A stretch of 64,000 nt of DNA from assembly GCA_018399285.1 (NCBI GenBank), contig JAGYOW010000006.1, forward strand, positions 1 to 64,000, read 5' to 3'. The position numbers and the translations under genes are program-made. The notes under the pieces are model-generated. The model did not search any database, had not been told where the DNA came from, and was given only the letters and a program-made list of their open reading frames with translations. Below are positions 1 through 10,481 of this stretch, in pieces. This stretch comes from Desulfotignum sp. GTDB lineage: Bacteria > Desulfobacterota > Desulfobacteria > Desulfobacterales > Desulfobacteraceae. The number at the start of each line of letters is the position of its first letter. Within the stretch, counting starts at the first letter, position 1.

Positions 1-802
<802 letters not shown>

Positions 803-840
803 AGGAATTTACGTTGAATTATCGGATGATTGTTACATCA

Positions 841-2016
841 TTATTTCCGGTTGCTGTACTCTGCATACGCCATGGCTGTCGTTCTGTACACCAGATGGGC
901 CATTTTTGAAAACGGCAGAAAAGCGAACAGATTGAATATGGCAATCAGGTGCAGGTAATACAGGATATAGGTTGTCCATTCCAGATGCGCCAGACGGGCC
1001 ATCTGGGTGAGCATGCCTGTGACGCCCAGGGCAAAGACAATCCCCAGAATATACCAGTCTTTGTAGGTGCTGACCTGATCTTTGTTATCCAGACGGCTTT
1101 TGATCATCAGACCCGATCCGATCACCAGAGCCACACCGGCAATGTTGCCCAGCCATTTGACCGGGTTCAACTGGGAGTAGGGACCCGGGGTCTGGAACAC
1201 ATACAGCACGAAAAAGAAAATACCGGTGACAATGAACAGACCGATAAAGGAAAACAAAACCATCATATGAGGCGTGGCACGCTCTTTGTTGGTTTCACAT
1301 TCATTGAATTTTTCATGTTTAAGAATGGTGGGAACGGTTTTGACCAGCGCCTGGACCAAAGATTTATAATCAATATTCTTTTTGTCGGTTTTTCCCTCCA
1401 TCACGGCGTTTTCATGAATATCCGTGATAAACCGCCGCAGACTCAGCAGAAAAATGATGACCACGGCACCTGCCAGGGGCACAAATGTCAGATCCACAAA
1501 CCAGGTGGAAAAGAAATTGGCCTGGGCAATGACCCCCTCGTGGGCATGGGACCAGGCAATGCCGAACACGTTGAATATTTTGGTCATGACATCACTCTGG
1601 GCCATGGTGATATAGGCGAGAATGGCAAACCAGATGGCTGGAATTCCCAGCAGCCAGGGGAGCTTTTTGGGATCATTCACCGCTTTGGCCAATGCTTTGG
1701 GCTGGGCATATTCAGTAATGGCTGCCGCACGGATTGCCGCCAGTACATCACCCGGAGCCGCGCCTCGGGGGCACATGTCCGTACAGTCACCGCAATTGTG
1801 ACACAGCCAGATGTCCCCGTTTTTAATGAGCCGATCTTTCAATCCCCATGAGGCGGCAATCATTTCCTTTCTGGGAAACGGGCTGTTTTCCGGAGAAATG
1901 GGACAGGCCACGGAACAGGTGGCGCACTGGTAACATTTTTTCAGGGTGTCTCCGCCAAGACCGCGGATCTGTGCAATAAACCCCAGATCGGGTTGGGCAA
2001 GGTATGTTTCAGTCAT
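841..2016 (-). CDS. qmoC: Quinone-interacting membrane oxidoreductase subunit C
   Basis: Membrane subunit of the Qmo complex, which passes electrons from menaquinol towards APS reductase in sulfate reducers. It is 391 residues long. An N-terminal HdrC-like ferredoxin domain has two Cys clusters, C28/C31/C34/C38 and C72/C75/C78/C82, each ending in CP. From about residue 105 a cytochrome-b (NarI-like) part follows with some six hydrophobic helices and several His residues that could ligate haem. It is the last gene of qmoABC, 36 bases after qmoB, and a terminator follows. The frame is intact and the length is normal for QmoC. Confidence 0.95.
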   Translation of the reverse strand: MTETYLAQPDLGFIAQIRGLGGDTLKKCYQCATCSVACPISPENSPFPRKEMIAASWGLKDRLIKNGDIWLCHNCGDCTDMCPRGAAPGDVLAAIRAAAITEYAQPKALAKAVNDPKKLPWLLGIPAIWFAILAYITMAQSDVMTKIFNVFGIAWSHAHEGVIAQANFFSTWFVDLTFVPLAGAVVIIFLLSLRRFITDIHENAVMEGKTDKKNIDYKSLVQALVKTVPTILKHEKFNECETNKERATPHMMVLFSFIGLFIVTGIFFFVLYVFQTPGPYSQLNPVKWLGNIAGVALVIGSGLMIKSRLDNKDQVSTYKDWYILGIVFALGVTGMLTQMARLAHLEWTTYILYYLHLIAIFNLFAFLPFSKMAHLVYRTTAMAYAEYSNRK

Positions 2017-2052
2017 ATTAAAAAACCTCCATATGGTTTGAAAGTTGTGACA

Positions 2053-4389
2053 TTAGAAACCCTTGAACGGGTTGGGACCCAGGGCATCCACTTCTTCAAC
2101 AAAATCATTGATGATCTTGGGCAGTTTGTCGTATTCGTCAATGGCCACTTCCACAAACGCCACGCGTTCCTCTTCCAGGGCCAGACTGGACAGGGCATCT
2201 CCGATTTTTTTCACCCGGACTTCCGCCAGCTCGGAGCCTTTGACAAAATGGCACTGGTAATCATCGCCGTGCTTGCAGCCGATGAGAATCACGCCGTCCA
2301 TGCCCTGGGCCAGGGCATCTTTGATCCAGATGGTGTTCACGGACCCCAAGCACCGAACCGGTATGAAACGAACATCCGGTGAATAGTCGATCCGGTTCAA
2401 CCCCACCATATCCAGGGCCGGGAATGCATCGTTTTCACAGATCAGGGCCAGGAAACGGAAAGGGGGCTCATCAAAGTCATCCTCGGAAGGCACTTTGACG
2501 GCTTTGATCTGGGACCCGATGGAGTCAATGGTGTAGTCGGCAAACGAAATAATTCGTTCCGGGCAGGCTCCCATGCAGGTGCCACACCGGCGGCACCGGG
2601 TCGGATTGGCTTTCGGGGTTCCTTTGGCATCATCATCCAGCGCACCAAACGGGCATTCCACGGTACAGCGTTTGCACTGGGTGCATCTCTGGAAGAAAAA
2701 TTCCGGAAACGTCATATCCCCGGATCTGGGATGGACCGACATACCCCGGTTGGCACTTTCAACACACTGGATGGCTTTAAGAGCGGCACCGGAAGCATCT
2801 TCAATGGATTCTTCAATGGTCATGGCCCGGCGAATGGCTCCGGCCGCATAAATTCCGGTTCTCTGGGTTTCATAGGGAAAACAGATATAGTTGGAGTCGG
2901 CATACTGGCCGAAAATATCATTGTCGCGGAATCCCGGTCCCTGGCGGTATGCCAGGTTCACTACGGGATCATCCTTGGTGACCGGGACCATGCCGCCGGC
3001 AACGACCACCATGTCCGCTTTCAACGCCAGATTTTCACCTAAAAGGGTGTTTACCGCAGTCACCTCCAGGCCATTTCCCTGGGTTTTGACTTCAGTGACC
3101 GACCCTTTGGTCATGAATACGCCGTCTTCCTGCTGCATGCTCTTGTAAAAATATTCCTGCAACCCGGGGGTCCGCATGTGCTGGTAAATCACAAAGGCTT
3201 TGCCGTCGGTATAATCTTCAGTGACATACCGGGCCTGTTTCAAGGCAACCTGTGAGGTGACGGACCCGCAATAGTCAAAATCGGCATCATCCTCATCCTT
3301 GCCGGGTGACTGGATGAACACCACATTTTTGGCCGGCTTGCCGTCGGACGGTCTTACAATTTTGCCTTTGGCGGCAATCTGCTCAAATTCATGGTTGCTC
3401 ACCACATCGGGAAGGTCGAATCCCAGATGATCAATGCCCATTTTTGACAGGTCTGCCGGACGCCACCCGGCCGCCAGAATCACAGCCCCGTAGAGCTCAC
3501 CATCCGGGTCCAGATTGAGAATATCCTTCCGGCCTTCATTGTATTCCAGAAATTTGGCATGGGCCGCTTCAGGATCCAGTTCTTTCCCGGTTTCATCCAC
3601 CAGCATCTCTTCAGGCAGGGGGAATGGTACATCAAAGGGGATTCTTTCTCCGGGTTTTTTAAAGGTCACGGTAAACTCGCCGGGTTGACCGGCAATCCGT
3701 GCCACTTCACAACCGGTTCTGACATCGATATTGGGATATCCCTGAATTTCCTGAATCAGTTTGTCCGCCACCGGGGCCTGCAGGGTTTCAAACGGGGCAG
3801 ATACCGGCATCTGACTCCGTAATTTTGCTGCGTACCCGCCCAGGGCATCGGTTTTCTCGACAATGGTCACATCATACCCGGTCTTGGCCGCATCCAATGC
3901 CGCTGCCATGCCGGTGACCCCCCCACCTAAAACCAGAATTTTCTTGGAAAAAGATTCCGGTAGATAAGGGGTCGGCAGTTTTACTTTTTCCAGACGGATC
4001 ATTCCCATCCGGATGTAATCTTCCGCTTTCATCTGAATCCGGTCAAAATGTTCTTCATCGTCTTTCTGTTCTTCGGTCAAAGCCGGGTAGGTTTCCCTGG
4101 AGTGCGGCCATACCACGCCTTCTCTGAGGTTGACCCGTTCCACGATGCAGTTGTCGAACCGGAACACATCAAAGTTGACCCGGCGGGAACAGGCACCGAT
4201 CACCATGGCATTCACCTTGCCGTCATCCACATCTTTCTGGATGAGGGCCACGCCTTCCTTGGAACACAGGAAAGGATGCGTGGTACAGTTCAATCCTTCT
4301 TCCTCAGGGATCTCCACCAGATCTTCCATATCCAGGGTGTCTCCGATTCCGCAACCTGTGCAGATATATACGCCGTATTTTTTATCCAT
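2053..4389 (-). CDS. qmoB: Quinone-interacting membrane oxidoreductase subunit B
   Basis: Cytoplasmic flavin/Fe-S subunit of Qmo, related to heterodisulfide reductase HdrA fused to an MvhD/FlpD-like tail. It is 778 residues long. An N-terminal Cys pair (C10, C13) is followed by an FAD Rossmann motif GGGVTG at 155-160. Two ferredoxin clusters (RCTQCKRCTVECP, then RCRRCGTCMGACP) lie near 580-620. The C-terminal ~130 residues contain RCLGS and GCKHGDDYQC, typical of the MvhD-like domain that takes up electrons. All these positions carry Cys codons; no selenocysteine TGA is seen, unlike some HdrA relatives. Only 8 bases separate it from qmoA, so the genes are very likely cotranscribed and coupled. 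Confidence 0.95.
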   Translation of the reverse strand: MDKKYGVYICTGCGIGDTLDMEDLVEIPEEEGLNCTTHPFLCSKEGVALIQKDVDDGKVNAMVIGACSRRVNFDVFRFDNCIVERVNLREGVVWPHSRETYPALTEEQKDDEEHFDRIQMKAEDYIRMGMIRLEKVKLPTPYLPESFSKKILVLGGGVTGMAAALDAAKTGYDVTIVEKTDALGGYAAKLRSQMPVSAPFETLQAPVADKLIQEIQGYPNIDVRTGCEVARIAGQPGEFTVTFKKPGERIPFDVPFPLPEEMLVDETGKELDPEAAHAKFLEYNEGRKDILNLDPDGELYGAVILAAGWRPADLSKMGIDHLGFDLPDVVSNHEFEQIAAKGKIVRPSDGKPAKNVVFIQSPGKDEDDADFDYCGSVTSQVALKQARYVTEDYTDGKAFVIYQHMRTPGLQEYFYKSMQQEDGVFMTKGSVTEVKTQGNGLEVTAVNTLLGENLALKADMVVVAGGMVPVTKDDPVVNLAYRQGPGFRDNDIFGQYADSNYICFPYETQRTGIYAAGAIRRAMTIEESIEDASGAALKAIQCVESANRGMSVHPRSGDMTFPEFFFQRCTQCKRCTVECPFGALDDDAKGTPKANPTRCRRCGTCMGACPERIISFADYTIDSIGSQIKAVKVPSEDDFDEPPFRFLALICENDAFPALDMVGLNRIDYSPDVRFIPVRCLGSVNTIWIKDALAQGMDGVILIGCKHGDDYQCHFVKGSELAEVRVKKIGDALSSLALEEERVAFVEVAIDEYDKLPKIINDFVEEVDALGPNPFKGF

Positions 4390-4397
4390 GGTTTGTA

Positions 4398-5671
4398 TTA
4401 CCTCCTTACAAGGGTCTGAATGGCTTTAAGTGCCATGCCGGTAGCATTCTGGTTGGATGTGACAACATCGGCCGGCTTGTTGGCGCATCCTGCCGCAAAC
4501 ATACCGCCTTTTGAAAAGTCGTTGACGATAAATCCATCCGCATCAAAAGTCAGGTCCGCGGCAGGTTTGTCAACGGCGGCCGTGGGCTGCATGCCGGTGG
4601 CCAGTACCAGAAGATCCACGGTCTGCCGGATTTTATCGCCGGAAATGGTATCTTCAGCCACCAGGTTGATATTGCCGGTGCCGTCTTCTTCACTGACTTC
4701 AGCCACTTTTCCCTTCACAAAAAAGATGTTTTTGTCTTCCTTGAGTTTGGCATAGAATCGTTCGTACTTCAGACCCGGGGTCCGCAAATCAATATAGTAG
4801 ATATAGATTTTGGCATCCGGGTATTGTTCCCGCAGATAGGTGGCGTGTTTTAAAGACGCCATACAGCAGATATAAGAGCAGTAGGGCAGATGGTTCTCGT
4901 CCCTGGAGCCGGCACACTGGGCAAACGCAATGGTTTCAGGGGCCTTGTCATCAGACGGCCGGACAATTTTTCCCTGGGTGGGGCCATTCAATGACGCCAG
5001 TCTTTCCAGCATCATGTTGGTGACCACATTCTGATACCGGCCGAATCCCAGGTTGTCGATCCGGGTGGCGTCATATGGCTTCCATCCGGTGCTCCAGACA
5101 ATGGCACCCACTTTCAGATCAATGGTTTTTTCTTCCATGTCAAAGTCGACGGCGTCATATTTACAGGCTTGTTTCACCTTGTCTCTGTCATCGGTGCTCA
5201 TGGACGGATCCATGACATAGCGCATGGGAAACGCCATGTTGTGGGGCAGGTACGCTGCTTTCCGGCGGTCCATGCCAAAATTGAATTCATTGGAAATCTC
5301 AGTTTCACAGACCTTGGCACATTCTCCGCAGGCCGTGCAGTTTTCATTCACATACCGGGGCGCTGTTTTTACTGTTACGGTATAATCCCCGGGATTGCCG
5401 GCCACATTCTGGACTTCGGTCATGGTGAGAACTTTGATGTGCTTGTTGTCTTTGATCCGCCGGTAGTTGATTTCAAGTCCGCATGTGGGCGGGCAGAGTT
5501 TCGGAAAATAGTGTTTGAGCTGAGACACTCTTCCACCAAGGGATGCTTCCTTTTCCACAAGGAAGACCTCATAGCCCACTTCAGCGGCTTCCAGGGCGGT
5601 TGTCAGGCCGCTGATCCCCCACCAACCACCATAATGCTTCCACTGACCGGAGCTGAATTATCTGTTGTCAT
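4398..5671 (-). CDS. qmoA: Quinone-interacting membrane oxidoreductase subunit A (one frameshift)
   Basis: FAD-binding HdrA-like subunit of Qmo. The ATG at 5671 has a good ribosome site (GGAGGGAC) and opens MTTDNSAPVSGSIMVVGGG, the start of the dinucleotide-binding fold. The frame then breaks near 5617, where plus-strand text has five C where six are needed to continue GGG-ISGLTTALEAAE. Downstream from 5579 the frame is clean for 393 residues. It shows CPPTCGLEINYRRI, a ferredoxin-type CTACGECAKVC, and the QCAGSRDENHLPYCSYICC segment typical of HdrA relatives. The expected product is about 424 residues. The frameshift is in a homopolymer and is most likely a read error. Confidence 0.93.
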
Positions 5672-5715
5672 GCTGTCCCTCCGTGCATTTTAAGTTATAT
5701 TTTTAAATCTGTTGA

Positions 5716-5742
5716 ATTATATGGCCAATGCCAGGTTGTCAT
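5716..5742 (-). promoter_or_regulatory. Candidate sigma-70 promoter for qmoABC
   Basis: On the minus strand a perfect TATAAT (5716-5721) is preceded 15 bases earlier by ATGACA (5737-5742). The spacing is short, so the call is tentative. It fits the terminator at 5880-5917, after which qmoABC would need its own start of transcription. Confidence 0.35.
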
Positions 5743-5879
5743 AATCCCAATCAGGATTCGGTGTTTGTCATCCTTCTCCTGTTTTGGCAGTCTGCAAAGC
5801 CGAAAATGGTTTGATACGGGGTTGCAGACAATCACAAAAAGGAGACAGGTACAGGAATTTCAAACAGATCCCGGAACTG

Positions 5880-5917
5880 AAAAAAAACCCCCCAGGCACC
5901 GAACTGCCGGCACCTGG
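5880..5917 (-). terminator. Strand-specific terminator between aprA and qmoA
   Basis: Arms 5892-5901 and 5908-5917 form a 10-bp stem with loop AACTGC on the plus strand, followed in the minus direction by a G run and eight U. In minus-strand RNA the two central positions are G.U wobbles and the stem is continuous. In plus-strand RNA they would be A.C mismatches. It therefore acts for apr transcripts only, about 48 bases past the aprA stop. Confidence 0.7.
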
Positions 5918-5964
5918 AGGTTATGGTCATGCCAATCACATATGTGTCAGATCAGATGTCACCA

Positions 5965-7919
5965 CTAGCCGGCAATGATCTTGACATACGGGACCTTTTT
6001 TTTAGGCTCCATTCATTGGACTCTTTGTTGTAGGTCGAGTTGGTAAAGCAGAACCACTCGTCATCATTCTGACCCATGAAGTCGCCTTCTGTAGTAGAAG
6101 CCCGGGTACCGGGATTCTTCACGGAACTGAATATGACGGGTATGGGCCCTGGAACCGTATAGAGACGGTGGGTGATTTCAGGCTCTCATCAGTTCATGCA
6201 GGTCACCGGCACCAATGTTTTCAAGGTCTTCACGGAACATTTCAAACAGGTCCATGAGAACTTCCAGGTTTTTGCCGGAGGTCATAGTGGTGCCGGTACC
6301 ACCGCCGTACTATTGGTCATCTTCATGAGACGCAGGGGCCATGCCGGCCGGTTTGCAGTAGTTGGGGTTGGATATCCGGGCTGTGGTATACGCACAGTGA
6401 TCCAGGTAATTTCTCACCGGTTTATAAACGTAATCCACCAGCTCCTGATCGGTTTCTTGAATCCGGTGACCTTGTCGCCTTCGGCTTTCAGGTACTGAAC
6501 CATGGATTTGGCAACGATCCGGCCTTCGGCATGGGAACCGGAGGAGAATTTATGACCGGAGCAGCCCACGCCGTCACCGGCGGTGAACAGCCCACGTACG
6601 GTGGTCATTCTGTTGTAGCCCCATTTGTAATCCGCAGGAACCCAGTCTTCATCCGGACCGGAGCACCAGATGCCGCAGCAGCCGGAATGAGACCCCAGCA
6701 GGTACGGGTTCGGTGTGATGACTTGAGTCTTTTTCTCAGGTTCGGTGTTAGTGGCGCACCACAGACCGGCCTGACCCACAGACATGTCAAGGAAATCTTC
6801 CCATGCTTCTGATTCCAGGTGCTTGAGCTCTTTTTTTGCTCATAGGTCTCACCCAGTTTTGCCAAGGGCATCAGATGTTTTCATGATGATGGCCCGGGCC
6901 TTTTTGTACTCTTTCATCATGAGATGGTTTCTCAGACAGGTGGGGGTTACTGCTGCGGTGCCATAGGGAGCGTATTTTCCAGCTCAGCTTTGGCTTCGTC
7001 AGAGGCCGTTTTCACCCAGTCCGTTGACTGTCTGGGCCTTGAACAGCAGGAACCAGGCACCCACAGGGCCGTAACCGTCTTTAAAACGGGCCGGGGTGAA
7101 CCACCGGGTTTTCCATCATGGACAGTTCGGCACCGGCGCGCAGGGCCATGGTGTAGGTGGAGCCGGCATTCCATACCGGATACCATGCACGGCCTTTTCC
7201 CTCTCCAACAGAGCGGGGCTGGTAAACGTTCACCGCGCCACCGCAGGCAACCATAATGGTTTTTGCACTGATGATGTAGACTTTGTTTTCCCGCACAGAA
7301 AAAACCCACTGCACCGGCAACGCGGTTGGGATCTTCCTTGTCGTTGAGCAGCTCAACAATGAAACACGTTCAATGATGTTGTCTTCACCCAGCGCTTTTT
7401 TTGCCGGCTTCAGCAACAATTCTCTTGTAGGATTCACCATTGATCATGATCTGCCATTTACCGGTACGAACCGGGGTGGCACCGGATTTAAGGCTCCCGA
7501 GTTTCAACCCTTTCTTACCGTCCATGTTCTTGCCGTCATCAGTTTTCTTCCAGACCGGCAGACCCCATTCTTCAAACAGGTGAACCGAGTCATCCACGTG
7601 ACGGCCCAGGTCATAGATCAGGTCTTCACGGACGATTCCCATCAGGTCGTTTCTGACCATGCGGACATAGTCTTCAATTTTTGTTTTCACCGGATATAGG
7701 TGTTGATGGCGGAAAGCCCTGGGCAACAGCGCCGGATCTTTCCAGAGCGGCTTTGTCGCACAGCAGGATTTTGGTGCCTTCGTCTGCCCATTTCTTGATC
7801 TCAAAAGCAGTACCACAGGCAGCCATACCCCGCCGATGATCAGAATGTCAACATCTCTTTGTCAACTTCCGGTCTCTAACTGCTTTAAGTTCTCCAACTG
7901 GTTTGTTCGGTAATGCCAT
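5965..7919 (-). CDS. aprA: Adenylylsulfate (APS) reductase alpha subunit, many frameshifts
   Basis: FAD subunit of APS reductase, which reduces APS to sulfite and AMP in the cytoplasm. The ATG at 7919 opens MALPNKPVGELKAVRDRKL and the gene ends VKIIAG-stop at 5965. The span fits the usual ~650 residues. Family segments are recoverable from several frames: EDYVRMVRNDLMGIVREDLIYD, a VACGGAVNVYQPRS stretch of the flavin domain, and HSGCCGIWCSGPDEDWVP and LFTAGDGVGCSGHKFSSGSHAEGR in the C-terminal half. At least six single-base indels break the frame. The enzyme is essential for sulfate respiration, so these are taken as sequencing errors. It lies 52 bases after aprB. Confidence 0.93.
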
Positions 7920-7971
7920 TATATACCTCCAAAAATATAAGTGTCAGAATTTGTGTTTGTAACAGTCTAAA

Positions 7972-8411
7972 TTATGCCAGTTCCGTGGGGGTCGGAAATT
8001 CATACCCGTCTGCTTCCTGGGTGGAGAGCAGGCCGGAATTCAGATCCTTGCTTTCAGATCATCATCATAGGAATTGGCCTCTCCTTCAGGGGTGGTCCTG
8101 ATGGGAAACTTGAACCGTTTAACAACACCATTTCTGAACTTGCAGGTCCACATGACATCTTCGGTTCCCAGCATGGGAACAACAGATGCGCCCATGGGGA
8201 CAAAGTCATTGTAACCTCTGACTTCAATGGCCTGGGACGGACAGATTTTTACACAGGAATAACATTCCCAGCACTGATCCGGTTCCTGATTGTAGGCTTT
8301 CATTTCATTGGGATCCAGAACCATCAGATCATTCGGGCAGATGTACATACATGCTGTTTTATCCCCGCCTTTACAGCCGTCACATTTTTCTGTGATTACA
8401 AAAGTCGGCAT
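7972..8411 (-). CDS. aprB: APS reductase beta subunit (one frameshift near the C-terminus)
   Basis: Ferredoxin-type subunit carrying two [4Fe-4S] clusters that feed electrons to AprA. The clusters are C10/C13/C21/C25 (CDGCKGGDKTACMYIC) and C47/C50/C53/C57 (CWECYSCVKICP). The frame breaks near 8040, where one base is missing after codons for KA. The restored frame reads DLNSGLLSTQEADGYEF and ends PTPTELA-stop at 7972, the normal AprB tail that wraps AprA. Total length is about 146 residues, usual for the family. It is the first gene of the apr-qmo block and has an AGG-rich ribosome site. Confidence 0.95.
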
Positions 8412-8444
8412 TTAGAATACCTCCATACGTTAAGTTAATCAAAA

Positions 8445-8461
8445 GCACAATACCGTTGTGC
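8445..8461. promoter_or_regulatory. Palindrome upstream of aprB (GCACAA-N5-TTGTGC)
   Basis: Perfect 6-bp arms around TACCG, 34 bases upstream of the aprB ATG. The arms are in the opposite order to a Rex operator (TTGTGA-N6-TCACAA), so this is not a standard Rex site. It could be an operator for another regulator or a hairpin in the 5' leader. Confidence 0.4.
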
Positions 8462-8481
8462 AACTATGTTTTATATCAAAT

Positions 8482-8509
8482 TCAGAACCAGGGACACTCC
8501 CTGTTCTGA
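8482..8509. promoter_or_regulatory. Long inverted repeat upstream of aprB
   Basis: TCAGAAC(C)AGGGA and TCCCTGTTCTGA form a 12-bp stem with one bulged C and loop CAC. There is no U run in either direction, so a terminator is unlikely. It lies ~70-100 bases before aprB, where the -35 region or an activator site would be expected. Confidence 0.45.
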
Positions 8510-8521
8510 TATTTCTCAAAC

Positions 8522-8568
8522 GCCTGCAACCTCTTTTATCTTCTGAAACATGTCAAATAATTGCAGGC
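8522..8568. promoter_or_regulatory. Widely spaced inverted repeat GCCTGCAA / TTGCAGGC
   Basis: Perfect 8-bp arms at 8522-8529 and 8561-8568 with 31 bases between. Together with 8445-8461 and 8482-8509 it is the only structure I see in the 412-base region between divergent aprB and the YkgJ gene. The rest (8569-8811) is AT-rich with no convincing ORF. Confidence 0.3.
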
Positions 8569-8823
8569 AACAAATAAATGCTATGGCAATAGCACTGGCA
8601 TATAGTTTTTGTCAAGATTTTTTAAAAAAGATGCATGAGATTTTTTCAATTACTTAAGGTTTCATCAGACACGTCCATATGTTAGGATTAACTAAAACCG
8701 CTACTTTATATATAGGCAGATCCGGAACGGATAAATCTGATGGTAAAAATATTGATTTTTGATAGGTTGTCCAGGGTTGTGCTACCATGTTTTTTAAACA
8801 CGCTGTAATTCCAAGGAGACACC

Positions 8824-9570
8824 ATGACCCAGGATATGACGCCGGTCGGTTTAGATGATCCAATGAGTTTTGCCTGTGGGCCGGAAAATGTATGCTTCAA
8901 CGACTGGCAGGGACCTGGATCAGGTGTTGACACCCTATGATGTGCTGCGGCTTAAAAATCATCTGCACCAGTCATCCCAGACGTTTTTACAAACATATAC
9001 GGCCCGGCATTCCGGACCGGCCTCAGGCATGCCTGTGGTGACATTAAAATTCAGCCCGGCCACTGATATGCCTGCCCGTTTGTGACACATACCATGGCTG
9101 TTCTGTTTATCCGGACCGGCCGGGGTCCTGCCGGCTGTATTCATATTCGTAAGGCCCGGGCCATATCCCGGTCCCGCGAGTCCGGTGAAATCCGTGAATA
9201 TTATGCCCTCATCCAAGAAGCGCATTGCAAAGGATTCAGCGTTAAGGGCACCCAGACTGTGGGTCAGTGGCTGGCGGGTCAGGATGTGGCGCAGCATAAC
9301 ATGAACAATGATAAGCTCATGGAACTGATCCGTCTGAAAAACAGCATTATGCCCGGTCCGCTTTCTGATGATCAGTCAAATCTGTTTTATCTGTCCTTAT
9401 ATAATCTGGATGAATTCCGCCGGCAAATTTTCAGTATGAAATTGCTGGACGGGCTGGCCGTGCCCGGGCCGATCTTGGATAAAATCCGCACCAGTGATGA
9501 TGTGTTGCTGGATTTAGGATTGAAATGGGTGCGGTATCAATTGTTTGGTATTGTCATGGATGAATTTTAA
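8824..9570 (+). CDS. YkgJ-family Cys-cluster protein (frameshifted)
   Basis: Probable metal-binding protein of the YkgJ/CxxCxxxxC family (Pfam-type zinc or iron chelating domain); exact role unknown. The ATG at 8824 follows AAGGAG and opens MTQDMTPVGLDDPMSFACG. The frame breaks near 8885 (needed for the Cys-rich start ahead of RDLDQVLTPYDVLRLKNHL) and again near 9080 (CPFVTHTGCSVYPDRPGSCR can be rebuilt). From 9150 the frame is clean to the stop at 9570, with a helical C-terminal part (EIREYYALIQEAHCKGFSV). Rebuilt length is about 249 residues. It is transcribed divergently from aprB and sits 20 bases ahead of the SDR gene. Confidence 0.75.
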
Positions 9571-9590
9571 CAAATCACCAGGAATAAATA

Positions 9591-10409
9591 ATGGATGTGA
9601 ATCATAAAATCGCATTGGTGCTGGGAGCGGTCAAAGGGATCGGAAAAGGCATCGGTCTGGCTCTGGGGGAACGGGGGGCCAAATTGATTTTGACCCGTCA
9701 TGACTGGGAGGATGCTTTTGACCGGATGGAGGCGGATTTTGCCGATACCGGTGCCGAACATCACATTTTGACGGCAGACTTGCGGCAGATGGATCAGGTG
9801 GCCCAAATTGCAGACTTTATCCGGAAGCGGTTTGGCAGACTGGATATTCTTGTCAACAACATCGAACGGGGGGGGTGGCCCGCAGTTCACGGGCCGTATG
9901 TGGAAGAACAATGGGATCTGGAAATCGAAACCACCTTGAAGGCCAAGCGCTGGGTCTTTGATGCCATGTTTCCTTTGCTCAAGGCGTCTGAAGACGCGGT
10001 GGTGATCAATCTGTCTTCCGTGGCAGCCATTACCGGCCGGTCCGGTCCGGCAGCTCTGGTGTTCAATGACGGATATGCGGCAGCCAACAAGGGAATTCAA
10101 AGTCTCACTGAAACCTGGGCCCGCATGGGTGCCCCCATTGTCCGGGTGAACGAACTGATGCTGGGATTATTCGAGACCCGTCATGCCCAGGGGACAAGGG
10201 GGTGGGAGCAGGTACTCACTTTGGCGGAAAAACAGGCCCTGGTGGATCATACCCTTGCCGGGCGGACCGGCACCATTGAGGATGTGGTCAAGGCCTGTCT
10301 GTTCATGATTCAGGACGCCCCTTATCTGACCGGCAGCGTGCTCCGCCTGGACGGCGGTTTTGTGCTGGGCGGGGAAAATGTGCCGCCCATGCCCCGGGGA
10401 GTGCTGTAA
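9591..10409 (+). CDS. SDR-family oxidoreductase with shifted active-site Lys
   Basis: Short-chain dehydrogenase/reductase, 272 residues, probably NAD(P)-dependent; substrate unknown. Visible are the nucleotide motif GAVKGIGKG (12-20), a DL at the adenine pocket, the NNIE variant of NNAG, and the catalytic Ser region VINLSSVAAITG. The active site reads YAAANK: the residue four after Tyr is Asn and Lys follows at five, unlike the usual Y-x3-K. The C-terminal GSVLRLDGGFVLGG is normal. The frame is intact. It starts 20 bases after the YkgJ-like gene and is probably cotranscribed with it. Confidence 0.85.
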   Translation: MDVNHKIALVLGAVKGIGKGIGLALGERGAKLILTRHDWEDAFDRMEADFADTGAEHHILTADLRQMDQVAQIADFIRKRFGRLDILVNNIERGGWPAVHGPYVEEQWDLEIETTLKAKRWVFDAMFPLLKASEDAVVINLSSVAAITGRSGPAALVFNDGYAAANKGIQSLTETWARMGAPIVRVNELMLGLFETRHAQGTRGWEQVLTLAEKQALVDHTLAGRTGTIEDVVKACLFMIQDAPYLTGSVLRLDGGFVLGGENVPPMPRGVL

Positions 10410-10481
10410 TTTTGATCTGTATGTCTGAAACACCTTTTTCCCGGCAATGTATCAAGAAAAATCTAGGTGCGGGTGTTGGTT

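Noticed and set aside
949..1851. Long plus-strand ORF opposite qmoC (300 codons)
   Set aside because: Low-complexity His/Gly/Gln-rich translation antisense to a firm gene; no ribosome site or family match.
2053..4389. Selenocysteine in QmoB as in some HdrA proteins
   Set aside because: All candidate cluster positions have Cys codons and the frame has no internal TGA.
5965..7919. Programmed frameshifting or splitting of aprA
   Set aside because: At least six breaks with no slippery-site pattern; other essential genes show the same damage.
8445..8461. Rex operator before aprB
   Set aside because: Half-sites are in the wrong order (GCACAA-N5-TTGTGC instead of TTGTGA-N6-TCACAA).
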